A stretch of 14,275 nucleotides of DNA. Origin: an uncultured Lachnospiraceae bacterium. Its GTDB lineage: Bacteria; Bacillota; Clostridia; Lachnospirales; Lachnospiraceae. Numbering within the stretch: position 1 is the first letter of the stretch; the number at the start of each line of letters is the position of its first letter. A program made the translations under genes and the position numbers. The DNA is taken from assembly GCA_910579495.1 (NCBI GenBank), contig CAJTVD010000026.1, forward strand, positions 31,006 through 45,280. Direction: 5' to 3'. Below are positions 1 through 6,461 of the stretch, piece by piece. The notes under the pieces are model-generated. The model searched no databases and was not told the DNA's origin. It was given only the letters and a program-made list of their open reading frames with translations.

Positions 1-284
1 ACCGCCACAAGCCCCTCCATGGCATACAAAAGCCACTGCATCCCCTCTCTTCTCTTTAAGGCACGCCCTGCCTCCTGCCTCCGGTGCCTCAGTTCATTTT
101 TCAGGTCGAATACATTGCCTGTCTCCAGCCTGGAAAGCCCCTCTGTCACCAGAAACTGGATGCTCAGCTCTTCTTTACATTCTTCACAATGGTCAATATG
201 GTCCAAAACCTCCTTCAAATCGTCCGTATCCAGGTCGTCCTCCAGAAATAATGGAATCATTTTCTCCGCTTCTTTACATGTCAT
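1..284 (-). CDS. Anti-sigma-factor-like zinc-finger protein, N-terminal part (runs off the left edge)
   Basis: Only the first 94 codons are in the window; the gene continues beyond base 1. The start ATG (282-284) is preceded by GGGGAG at a suitable distance. The protein begins MTCKEAEKMIPLFLEDD and carries Cys3 followed by His29-x3-Cys33-x2-Cys36, the layout of the zf-HC2 zinc-binding anti-sigma domain. Proteins of this family bind an ECF sigma factor in the cytoplasm and usually have a membrane segment later. The visible end (around residues 83-94, WLLYAMEGLVA) may be the beginning of one, but it is cut. No ECF sigma gene lies upstream; the neighbour upstream on this strand is nagA, behind a terminator. 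Zinc-finger assignment is fairly firm; the anti-sigma role is inferred and the partner is unknown. Confidence 0.7.
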   Translation of the reverse strand, partial: MTCKEAEKMIPLFLEDDLDTDDLKEVLDHIDHCEECKEELSIQFLVTEGLSRLETGNVFDLKNELRHRRQEAGRALKRREGMQWLLYAMEGLVA

Positions 285-326
285 GGCAGCTCCCCACTGA
301 AATGTTTTCTTCTGCTCACTTTAATA

Positions 327-355
327 AATATACACTAAAATTTCCCTAAAGTAAA
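327..355 (-). promoter_or_regulatory. Candidate sigma-A promoter of the zinc-finger gene
   Basis: On the minus strand TTTACT (350-355) and TATATT (327-332) are separated by 17 bp. They sit about 43 nt upstream of the start codon of the zinc-finger gene. The -35 abuts the T-rich tail of the nagA terminator, so the gene would be transcribed independently of nagA. The call rests on consensus resemblance only. Confidence 0.45.
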
Positions 356-394
356 TCACAAAAGAAGAGGAACAGGGCAAAACGCCTATTCCTC
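355..394 (-). terminator. Rho-independent terminator of nagA
   Basis: The bases 367-376 pair with 385-394 to give a 10-bp stem (one G-U pair when read on the minus strand) with an 8-nt loop. On the minus strand the stem is followed by TTCTTTTGTG. It lies about 60 nt after the nagA stop codon and before the zinc-finger gene. Confidence 0.65.
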
Positions 395-453
395 CTTGGT
401 ATAACCGAATATAATTGCACCGAAAACAGTTCCTTTGCTGCCTGCCTTATTAT

Positions 454-1590
454 TTACAGCGGCTTTCCTTCCAAAACTACCTGTTTGACGGAAAGGCCGT
501 CCTTTTGCAGCAGGACCACATTTGCGCATTTCCCCGGGGTAATGCTGCCGAATTCATGGTAAATGCCAACACTTTTGGCGGAATTCACCGCCGCACATTT
601 CACCGCTGTCTCTAAGGGAACCCCCATCTTCAGCACTGCTGTCCTCATACAGTCCATCAGGTTAGTGGCAGAGCCTGCGATCGTGCCGTCCGCAAGAGTG
701 GCAAGATTGCCCACCACCTTCACTGCCTGTCCCCCCAGGCTGTAGTCCCCGTCCTCCAGCCCGGTAGCCATCATACTGTCGCTGATAAAGATTACACGGC
801 CATCCCCGAACATTTTCAGGGTAGTGCGCACCGCAGCCGGGTGGATGTGCACCCCATCGCAGATCAGCTCCGCTTCCGCCCATGGGCTGTCAACAGCAGC
901 GCCTACCAGGCCGGGAGCCCTGTGGGTATAGGGATTCATGGCGTTATACAGATGGGTCACATGGCTGGCCCCCTTCCCAAAAGCCTCCGCTGCGGTATCA
1001 AAATCAGCCGCCGTGTGGGCAAGGGAGATCACCACTTCCCCATGCTTCTTCTCTATAAACTCCATAGCGCCCTCTTCCTCCGGCGCAATGGCAATCAGCT
1101 TTACCATATTCCCGGAAGCCCCGTTCAGCCTGTCAAACATGGCAATGTCCGGCTTGCAGATATAGGCGCCGTTTTGCGCCCCCTTCTTGCAGTGGGCTAC
1201 AAAAGGCCCCTCCATATTGATGCCGCAGAGCCTTGCCCTTTTCTCCTTAGGACCTTCCTCCTGGTATGACTTTGCCGCCTTGCATACTGCAAGCAGGGTA
1301 TCCTCCCCCAGGGTCATAGTAGCCGGTACAATACTGGTTACCCCCACGGAAGCCTCATATGCCGCCATAGCGTCAATGGCCTCCCGGGTGCCGTCACAAA
1401 AATCATGCCCTACACAGCCATGGAAATGGATATCCGTAAGTCCCGGTATGGCATAGCAGCCTGTGCCGTCGATTTCAGTGCTGTCCGTTACCTTCTCCTT
1501 ACTGCCCACAAACTTCCCGCCCTCAATATAAATATCCTTAGGCAGGAACCGCCCTTCTTCCGTGTAAACGCTTGCATTCTTAATAATCAT
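454..1590 (-). CDS. nagA: N-acetylglucosamine-6-phosphate deacetylase
   Basis: This cytoplasmic amidohydrolase removes acetate from GlcNAc-6-phosphate to give glucosamine-6-phosphate in amino-sugar catabolism and wall recycling. The 378-aa product has the family length (about 380). Visible family motifs are GLTDIHFHG with His55/His57, NMEGPF with metal-ligand Glu127, SLAHTAAD with His192, HVTHLYNAMNP with His213, LICDGVHIHP and ISDSMMATG with the catalytic Asp271. The start at 1588-1590 (MIIKNASVY) is chosen because AGGAG precedes it by about 7 nt. An in-frame extension to 1776 would run through the nagA promoter and is unlikely. No nagB lies next to it on this window. GGTATA half-sites in the promoter suggest control by a repressor, perhaps of the GntR family (inference). 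Confidence 0.95.
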   Translation of the reverse strand: MIIKNASVYTEEGRFLPKDIYIEGGKFVGSKEKVTDSTEIDGTGCYAIPGLTDIHFHGCVGHDFCDGTREAIDAMAAYEASVGVTSIVPATMTLGEDTLLAVCKAAKSYQEEGPKEKRARLCGINMEGPFVAHCKKGAQNGAYICKPDIAMFDRLNGASGNMVKLIAIAPEEEGAMEFIEKKHGEVVISLAHTAADFDTAAEAFGKGASHVTHLYNAMNPYTHRAPGLVGAAVDSPWAEAELICDGVHIHPAAVRTTLKMFGDGRVIFISDSMMATGLEDGDYSLGGQAVKVVGNLATLADGTIAGSATNLMDCMRTAVLKMGVPLETAVKCAAVNSAKSVGIYHEFGSITPGKCANVVLLQKDGLSVKQVVLEGKPL

Positions 1591-1615
1591 AAATTTTCTC
1601 CTATTCTGCGCCTGA

Positions 1616-1653
1616 TATACCTGTATTATACCAATATGGGTATACCATGTAAA
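1616..1653 (-). promoter_or_regulatory. nagA promoter with repeated GGTATA half-sites (possible repressor operator)
   Basis: On the minus strand TTTACA (1648-1653) and TATAAT (1625-1630) have an ideal 17-bp spacer. The perfect palindrome GGTATACC (1639-1646) lies in the spacer. Two further GGTATA copies begin at 1632 and 1621 (read leftwards). Palindromic sites overlapping the core promoter are typical of repressor operators, and amino-sugar genes in Firmicutes are often controlled by GntR/HutC-type repressors. The identity of the regulator is inference. Confidence 0.6.
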
Positions 1654-1702
1654 GCCTGTTTCCATATAATTCCAAACCCCAGTCCCGGGATCCGCCAACT
1701 TA

Positions 1703-1726
1703 TGGGGGTATTTGGCACATCCCCCA
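1703..1726. repeat. Inverted repeat TGGGGG-N12-CCCCCA upstream of the response-regulator promoter
   Basis: TGGGGG (1703-1708) and CCCCCA (1721-1726) form an inverted repeat whose half-sites are 18 bp apart. A second, weaker pair GCCAA (1694-1698)/TTGGC (1712-1716) overlaps it. The repeat ends 9 bp before the -35 of the regulator promoter, a usual position for an activator site. It does not resemble the BceR-type box at 3503-3516. No function is assigned. Confidence 0.3.
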
Positions 1727-1735
1727 CTGGCATAC

Positions 1736-1763
1736 TTGATTCGCCCGTTAAAACAGCTATAAT
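1736..1763 (+). promoter_or_regulatory. Promoter of the two-component genes
   Basis: TTGATT (1736-1741) and TATAAT (1758-1763) are 16 bp apart, and the response-regulator start codon is about 35 nt downstream with GAGGAG at 1785-1790. It is divergent from the nagA promoter, about 80 bp away. Confidence 0.65.
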
Positions 1764-1797
1764 AGATACTATACACTTTGGAACGAGGAGAAACAAA

Positions 1798-2469
1798 ATG
1801 TACAGGATTTTAATTATTGAAGATGACTTTTCCCTGTCGCATATTATGAAAAAACAACTTGAATCATGGAAAAATGAAGCCCTTTGTATCAGCGACTTCC
1901 AAAATATTATCCCCACATTTGTAGCATATGATCCCCATCTAGTGCTTTTGGATATTATGCTGCCATTTTTTAACGGCTATCATTGGTGCCAGGAAATAAG
2001 GAACATCTCCCATGTCCCTATTATCTTTATTTCCTCTGCCTCGGATAATATGAATATTATCATGGCAATGAATATGGGGGGAGATGATTTCATCCCTAAA
2101 CCAGTTGATTTGGGGGTTATGACATCAAAGATACAGGCTGTTTTACGCCGCACATATGATATGGGAAACAAAATCCCTGTGCTGGAACATAGAGGGGCAG
2201 TGCTGAACCTAAATGACACGTCGCTTATTTACAACAAAGAACGGGTGGAACTTACCAAAAATGATTTCCGCATTTTACAGACGCTTCTTGAAAACAAAGG
2301 CAAGGTTGTCAGCCGTGATACCCTGATGGCAAAGCTATGGCAAATGGATGCCTATGTAGAAGAAAATACCCTGACCGTGAACGTTAACCGGCTCAGGAAA
2401 AAACTTGAACATGCAGGATTGGCCAATTTCATTACAACCAAAGTAGGGATTGGCTACATTATTGAATAA
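1798..2469 (+). CDS. BceR-like OmpR-family response regulator
   Basis: This is a DNA-binding response regulator of a Bce-type antimicrobial-peptide sensing module. The 223-aa protein has a receiver domain (about 3-117) with acidic pocket Glu8/Asp9/Asp10, phospho-acceptor Asp52 in LLDIMLP, Ser79/80 and Lys101 (IPKPVD). A winged-helix output domain follows (about 128-222) with the usual GIGYIIE ending. The start at 1798 has GAGGAG seven bases upstream; an in-frame extension upstream is rejected because it would span both divergent promoters. The kinase gene starts 19 nt downstream, so the two are co-transcribed. By family knowledge it should activate the permease operon, and a matching box is present at 3503-3516. 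The stimulus cannot be read from sequence; peptide antibiotics such as bacitracin or lantibiotics are the family norm. Confidence 0.9.
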   Translation: MYRILIIEDDFSLSHIMKKQLESWKNEALCISDFQNIIPTFVAYDPHLVLLDIMLPFFNGYHWCQEIRNISHVPIIFISSASDNMNIIMAMNMGGDDFIPKPVDLGVMTSKIQAVLRRTYDMGNKIPVLEHRGAVLNLNDTSLIYNKERVELTKNDFRILQTLLENKGKVVSRDTLMAKLWQMDAYVEENTLTVNVNRLRKKLEHAGLANFITTKVGIGYIIE

Positions 2470-2488
2470 AGGAAAGAAGGGCTGGCCT

Positions 2489-3496
2489 ATGAAAAAAGAA
2501 AGATGGTATAACATACTAGCGGCTTATCTAAAACAGCATCGGATGGCATATTCCATATTCATCTGCTTTGCCCTTATTTTTGCCTTTATATTTTCTTTGT
2601 ATGATTTAGAAACAGAAGCAGTTTGGTATGCCGCAGGGCTGTGTGTGTTTGCCAGTTTGGTGGCGCTGCCTGTAGATTTCTTCTTTTTCGCCAAAAACCA
2701 TAGGGAATGCAGAAGAATTTTACCCAATATCCCATTGCAGATAGAGGAACTTCCAGCAGCCAGGACCCTTGCGGAACAGGACTTGCAGGATATGCTTTTT
2801 GAAACCAAAAGGATACTTGATACAAGGCTAAACATCTGGCAGGCCAGACAGGCAGAAAGTGTAGATTATTATACCACATGGGTCCATCAGATAAAGACGC
2901 CTATTTCTGTAATGAAAATGGCTTTGGAAAGCGAAGATACCTTAGAACATAAAGAACTTCTGGCTGAACTGTTCCGGATCGAACAATATGTTGGGATGGC
3001 CCTGACTTATCTGCGGCTTAACAGCGAATCATCAGATTATGTTATTAAAAACTATGATTTGGATTTGATCATTAAGCAGGCAATACATAAATATGCCCCA
3101 CAGTTCATACACCGCAAAATCAGATTGTATTACCCGCCTGTTTCTATCCAGGTATTAACGGATGAAAAATGGCTTTTATTTATTATTGAGCAAGTCCTTT
3201 CAAACAGCATTAAATATACCAGGCAAGGCTCTGTTACCATCTCCGTAACGCCGGATAAAGTATTAAAAATTAAAGATACGGGAATCGGAATTGCCCCCGA
3301 GGATGTACCAAGAATTTTTGAAAAAGGCTTTACCGGGTACAACGGCCGTGCCGACAAAAAATCAACCGGGCTTGGGCTATATTTATGTAAGCAGGCCGCA
3401 GAGCGCCTGTCCCACAAAATCAGCGCAGAGTCCGCCCCAAACACAGGCACCACCATATCCATAGACCTGCACACGGACGAAAGCATTGCCAATTAA
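2489..3496 (+). CDS. BceS-like intramembrane-sensing histidine kinase
   Basis: This 335-aa sensor kinase has two N-terminal membrane segments (about 19-38 and 45-67) joined by a very short external loop, the hallmark of intramembrane-sensing kinases that perceive their signal through an associated BceB-type permease. The kinase core shows the phospho-acceptor His133 in WVHQIKTP, the N box around Asn239 (EQVLSNSIKYT), DTGIGI (263-268) and GLGLY (294-298). The start at 2489 is chosen because GGAAAGAAGG precedes it at about 8 nt; a longer in-frame start at 2450 overlaps the regulator gene and lacks a comparable site. It follows the regulator by 19 nt. Family knowledge says signalling depends on ATP hydrolysis by the partner ABC transporter, whose ATPase gene is deleted here, so signalling may be impaired unless another ATPase substitutes. 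Confidence 0.9.
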   Translation: MKKERWYNILAAYLKQHRMAYSIFICFALIFAFIFSLYDLETEAVWYAAGLCVFASLVALPVDFFFFAKNHRECRRILPNIPLQIEELPAARTLAEQDLQDMLFETKRILDTRLNIWQARQAESVDYYTTWVHQIKTPISVMKMALESEDTLEHKELLAELFRIEQYVGMALTYLRLNSESSDYVIKNYDLDLIIKQAIHKYAPQFIHRKIRLYYPPVSIQVLTDEKWLLFIIEQVLSNSIKYTRQGSVTISVTPDKVLKIKDTGIGIAPEDVPRIFEKGFTGYNGRADKKSTGLGLYLCKQAAERLSHKISAESAPNTGTTISIDLHTDESIAN

Positions 3497-3502
3497 GGAA
3501 TC

Positions 3503-3516
3503 TTACAAAATTGTCA
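3503..3516 (+). promoter_or_regulatory. BceR-type operator (TTACA-N4-TGTCA)
   Basis: TTACA (3503-3507), four bases, TGTCA (3512-3516) form an inverted repeat close to the TNACA-N4-TGTAA pattern described for BceR-like regulators (recalled from the literature). It lies 7 bp after the kinase stop and about 56 bp upstream of the -10 at 3572. A further TGTCACA copy at 3533-3539 repeats 3512-3518 with a 21-bp period, i.e. on the same helix face. Confidence 0.55.
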
Positions 3517-3520
3517 CACC

Positions 3521-3569
3521 AAACGGCTGAAATGTCACAGGATTAGATGTGGCATATGTCAGCCGTTTT
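3521..3569 (+). terminator. Long hairpin between kinase and ATPase remnant: terminator or operator
   Basis: AAACGGCTGA (3521-3530) pairs perfectly with TCAGCCGTTT (3559-3568). Inside it TGTCACA (3533-3539) pairs with TGTGGCA (3548-3554) around an 8-nt loop. TTTT and then GC follow the stem. It could end the regulator-kinase transcript, but it also overlaps the -35/-10 region of the next promoter and carries TGTCACA half-sites, so it may act as DNA. The sequence does not decide between the two. Confidence 0.45.
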
Positions 3570-3577
3570 GCTATAAT
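3549..3577 (+). promoter_or_regulatory. Promoter of the permease operon
   Basis: A strong TATAAT (3572-3577) has a weak -35 (GTGGCA, 3549-3554) 17 bp upstream. A good -10 with a poor -35 is typical of activator-dependent promoters, and it sits downstream of the BceR-like box. AGAAAGGAGGT (3591-3601) then serves the ATPase remnant. Confidence 0.55.
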
Positions 3578-3608
3578 ATAGCCACAACCAAGAAAGGAGG
3601 TAACGCAT

Positions 3609-3659
3609 ATGACCGTCTTAGAGGTAAAAAGCCTGCCAATGGGTGGCCGGGATGAATAA
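3609..3659 (+). pseudogene. Remnant of the BceA-type ABC ATPase gene: in-frame internal deletion leaving 16 codons
   Basis: The reading frame encodes MTVLEVKSLPMGGRDE and stops at 3657-3659. A near-perfect ribosome site (AAAGGAGGT, 3593-3601) precedes it by 7 nt. MTVLEVKSL matches the usual opening of BceA-type ATPases (M-[TK]-[IVL]-LEV-K-x-L), and GG-x-x-E-stop matches the usual end in Clostridia, as recalled from the family. The stop overlaps the permease start by 8 nt (ATG at 3652), the normal bceA-bceB junction. Everything in between, about 230 codons with Walker A, Q-loop, LSGGQ-type signature, Walker B and H-loop, is absent. The deletion keeps the frame, so the short peptide can still be translated and couple translation to the permease. 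An assembly collapse or a deliberately compact leader peptide are the alternatives; the deletion reading is favoured because both ends look like ATPase ends. Confidence 0.7.
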
Positions 3660-5658
3660 AATCTTTTTTATCAAGCTGGCAGCAGGCAATGTTAAGAAAA
3701 ACGCGAAATCATATATTCCATATATATTGATTTGTACTTTTACCGTAACCATGTTTTATATTGTAAAATCTCTTTCCTTAAACCCCGGGCTGAAAACCAT
3801 GATTGGGGCAGATACGCTTAGCTACATCATGTATCTGGGAAGTATTGTTACAGCATTGTTTGCTTTCCTTTTTTTGTTTTACGCCTACAGCTTTTTAATA
3901 AAACGCCGCAAAAAGGAGTTTGGGGTCTTTAATATCCTCGGTATGGAAAAGCGGCATCTGGCAAAAACACTTGCATGGGAAACGCTCTATGTATCCCTTA
4001 TAAGTATTTTAGGCGGCATTGTTTTTGGTTTGGCTTTGGATAAAGCGATGTTCCTGCTGATTGCTAAAATCGTCAGTGGGAAAATTTCACTTGGATTTTT
4101 TATTTCAGCACAAGCGCTCAAAACCACTATTATTTTGTTCGCAGTAATTTTCCTGTTGATTTACTTATGTTCTGTAAATCAGATACGCATGGCAAACCCC
4201 GCTGAACTGCTCCGCGGCGGCAGCCTTGGCGAAAAAGCCCCTAAGGCCAACTATCTGGCGGCCATATTGGGCATTTTATTGGTGGGGGCAGGCTATCTAA
4301 TATCCCTGACAGCCGAGAAGCCAATCTCAAAAATTGCCCCCTACTTATTCTGTGCAGTTGTTTTCGTTATTACTGGCACATATATGCTTTTTACAGCCAC
4401 CAGTACCGTACTTCTAAAAACGCTGCAAAGACAGAAAAACTATTATTATAAACCAAAGCATTTTATCAATATTTCCAATATGCTCTACCGCATGAGGCAA
4501 AACGCTGTGGGCCTTGCCAATATCTGTATTATGTCAACAATGGTGCTTGTTATGGTATCAACAACAAGTTCTCTTGTGATTGGCATGGACAATATCATAA
4601 AAACACAATATCCAAACGATTTTGATATTTATATTGATGAAACAGCCCCAGAGCGCCGCAAAGAAGCCTATGACTATATCCGCCAGTTACAGCGGATGGA
4701 AAACCTGAATGTAACAGAAGAAACTTACTATAGTTATCTTATGGTTTCGGCAGTATATGGACAAGGCCGCTTTACACCCGTCCCGGCAGGCACGGTTACA
4801 GGGGAAAGCGGCGGGGCCAGCTTCATTTTTGTTTCATTGGATGATTATAATATTACCATGCATACAGATAAAACCCTAACTGACGGTGAAATTTTAGTTT
4901 ACTCTAACCGCAAAAATTTTGGCAATGGCCCCCTCCGTATCTTTGGAAAAAATTACACAGTAAAAGAAACCCTCGTCCAGGCATTGGGAAATAGGATGAT
5001 AGCTGAAAATGAAGCTAACAGCTATTTGGTTGTGGTGCCAAAAATAGAAGAAATATATTCGCTGTATGAATGCCAGAGGGAAGCATTGGGGGATATGGCA
5101 GCAAATATCTGCTCTTTTTACGGATTTGACACAGATATGGGTGAAATGGGGCAAGAGAACTTCTATAATATTTTAATGGATTCCTTTGCAAAACAGGAAT
5201 ATCAGGGAACTGTAGAGTCCAAAGCGGACGCGAAGGCAAACCAGACAGGAATGTATGGCGGGTTCTTTTTTATTGGAATGTTCTTTGGCATATTGTTCAC
5301 TGTGGCAATGGTACTGATTATCTACTATAAACAGATTTCGGAAGGATACGATGATAAAGAACGCTTTGCCATTATGCAAAAAGTCGGAATGAGCCGAAAA
5401 GAAGTAAAATCCACCATCAACTCACAAGTGCAGACAGTGTTTTTCCTGCCTGTTATTGTTGCAGGGATCCATGTTGCGGCGGCATTCCCTATGATTGCAA
5501 GAATACTTTTGAATCTCAACCTGAGAAATACGGGCCTGTATGTTACCAATACCATTATATGTTATCTGATGTTTGCCGTATTATACTTCCTGGTCTATCT
5601 TCTGACAGCAAAAATATATTATGAAATCATTGAAAAGGGAGGAATTAAAAATGTTTAA
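3652..5658 (+). CDS. BceB-like FtsX-family ABC permease
   Basis: This 668-aa membrane permease is the transport and sensing subunit of a Bce-type module that removes peptide antibiotics from lipid II-cycle intermediates. It has the family architecture. An N-terminal FtsX-type segment carries the coupling motif EFGVFNILGMEK (89-100). About seven membrane spans come before a large external domain (about 313-535), which is the known specificity region. Three C-terminal spans follow, with a second coupling motif RFAIMQKVGMSRKEV (571-585). ATG 3652 is chosen over the in-frame GTG 3643 because it overlaps the ATPase-remnant stop codon in the usual way. Length is normal (about 620-670) and no frameshift is seen. 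Both coupling helices, which dock onto an ATPase, are intact although the ATPase gene is gone. Confidence 0.92.
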   Translation: MNKIFFIKLAAGNVKKNAKSYIPYILICTFTVTMFYIVKSLSLNPGLKTMIGADTLSYIMYLGSIVTALFAFLFLFYAYSFLIKRRKKEFGVFNILGMEKRHLAKTLAWETLYVSLISILGGIVFGLALDKAMFLLIAKIVSGKISLGFFISAQALKTTIILFAVIFLLIYLCSVNQIRMANPAELLRGGSLGEKAPKANYLAAILGILLVGAGYLISLTAEKPISKIAPYLFCAVVFVITGTYMLFTATSTVLLKTLQRQKNYYYKPKHFINISNMLYRMRQNAVGLANICIMSTMVLVMVSTTSSLVIGMDNIIKTQYPNDFDIYIDETAPERRKEAYDYIRQLQRMENLNVTEETYYSYLMVSAVYGQGRFTPVPAGTVTGESGGASFIFVSLDDYNITMHTDKTLTDGEILVYSNRKNFGNGPLRIFGKNYTVKETLVQALGNRMIAENEANSYLVVVPKIEEIYSLYECQREALGDMAANICSFYGFDTDMGEMGQENFYNILMDSFAKQEYQGTVESKADAKANQTGMYGGFFFIGMFFGILFTVAMVLIIYYKQISEGYDDKERFAIMQKVGMSRKEVKSTINSQVQTVFFLPVIVAGIHVAAAFPMIARILLNLNLRNTGLYVTNTIICYLMFAVLYFLVYLLTAKIYYEIIEKGGIKNV

Positions 5659-6157
5659 TAACCTATGGAATTTCACCTGTACTTTATGGCTGCCTATTGT
5701 ATATTTTTTAATTATTGCTGCCACAATTATTCTTTTAATCCGGTTTACTGCCAAAAAGAAACGGACAGGTGTTGCAGCAACCCTAATTGTGGCCGCACTT
5801 TTGGTTGCTGGCGGTATTATATACGTTACTCCCCACTACATCGTTGGGACAGATGCAGAAACCATATATAAAATTGAGATTTCAGAAGCAGCAATTACGG
5901 ATAAAGAAACCATAAAGGCCATTCTGGATGACTTAAATAATGCGAAATATAAAAGAGCACTTACCTCTGGCATTGGGGGGTATTCTGAATATTCCCTCAG
6001 AGGATATGATGAAAACGGGAATTTGAAAGTTCATATTGAAATCAAGGATGAGCAAACAGTAGATACAGGAAGGTTCTGGGAAACCCGCACAAGTGGCAAA
6101 CTAAACCTGTCTTTATATCAGGATGCTGTCTTACATAAGGGAGATAAACAGGATTAG
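5651..6157 (+). CDS. Small membrane protein of unknown function, third gene of the permease operon
   Basis: The product is not recognised. Its 168 residues have two hydrophobic segments (about 11-31 and 38-60) separated by a short basic stretch (TAKKKRTG). A soluble domain of about 105 residues follows that probably faces outside. This domain contains TIYKIEISEAAITDKETI and a conserved-looking GYSEYSLRGYDENGNLKVHIEI. It starts inside the permease gene (ATG 5651, stop of the permease at 5656-5658), with GGGAGG upstream, so its translation is coupled to the permease. Small membrane proteins are sometimes encoded with Bce modules, but I cannot match this one to a named family. No clear U-tract terminator follows: a 9-bp stem with two G-U pairs lies at about 6167-6197 without a T run. 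Confidence 0.75.
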   Translation: MFNNLWNFTCTLWLPIVYFLIIAATIILLIRFTAKKKRTGVAATLIVAALLVAGGIIYVTPHYIVGTDAETIYKIEISEAAITDKETIKAILDDLNNAKYKRALTSGIGGYSEYSLRGYDENGNLKVHIEIKDEQTVDTGRFWETRTSGKLNLSLYQDAVLHKGDKQD

Positions 6158-6310
6158 GGAGCCAGGGGTGGCCACAGCAATCTTCCGGCTGCCCCAAACA
6201 TTATGGCAAGTCCATTCATATGTAAAGGGCAGCAGAAAGATTGCAGGGTATAAAAAACAGCCCGCATCCCAATATACCAAGGGGTTACGGACTATCAAGG
6301 ATTAATCTGA

Positions 6311-6394
6311 TGCCGGTGGTGGGACTCGGACCCACACACCCTTGCGGATAACAGATTTTGAGTCTGTCTCGTCTGCCAATTCCGACACACCGGC
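6311..6394 (-). tRNA. tRNA-Leu (anticodon CAA)
   Basis: Read on the minus strand, GCCGGTG (6388-6394) pairs with CACCGGC (6312-6318), and discriminator A is at 6311. The anticodon stem ACAGA/TCTGT closes the loop CTCAAAA, so the anticodon is CAA (codon UUG). The long variable arm (ATCC/GGGT stem) is typical of a class II tRNA-Leu. The D loop contains AATTGGCAGA. CCA is not encoded. The T stem is GTGGG/CCCAC, but its loop reads TCCGAGT, so the normally invariant U55 is C. Its promoter is not obvious: TTGTCA (6463-6468) with TAACAT 17 bp further is the best candidate. Read-through from lysA is also possible. Confidence 0.93.
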
Positions 6395-6424
6395 TTCTCT
6401 TTATTGGCCTTTCATCTTTTACTT

Positions 6425-6461
6425 TAACAGCCGAATATAATGTTACCATATTCGGCTGTTA
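6425..6461. repeat. 14-bp perfect hairpin between lysA and tRNA-Leu
   Basis: TAACAGCCGAATAT (6425-6438) is the exact inverse of ATATTCGGCTGTTA (6448-6461), with a 9-nt loop. On the plus strand a run of seven T's starts about 10 nt after the stem and a run of eight follows. On the minus strand the stem is followed by AAAGTAAAAG, so it is not a standard terminator for lysA. It could terminate plus-strand transcription from the Bce operon (which would run antisense through the tRNA), form a processing site ahead of the tRNA, or be an operator. Confidence 0.6.

Noticed and set aside
841..1269. 142-codon plus-strand frame inside nagA
   Set aside because: It is antisense to well-conserved nagA codons and has no start signals.
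1591..1776. N-terminal extension of NagA by 62 residues
   Set aside because: The extension covers the nagA promoter and the divergent regulator promoter, has no NagA similarity, and a good ribosome site precedes the internal ATG at 1590.
3643..3651. GTG start for the permease
   Set aside because: ATG at 3652 overlaps the ATPase-remnant stop codon in the manner usual for these operons, and MNKIFF is the normal type of N-terminus.
6123..6305. 60-codon plus-strand frame after the two-TM protein gene
   Set aside because: It starts inside the preceding gene in another frame, has no ribosome site and no recognisable domain.
6158..6310. Attachment-site duplication of the tRNA 3' end marking an island
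   Set aside because: I looked for the tRNA 3' segment again near 1590-1800 and in the spacers by eye and did not see it; no integrase gene is present.
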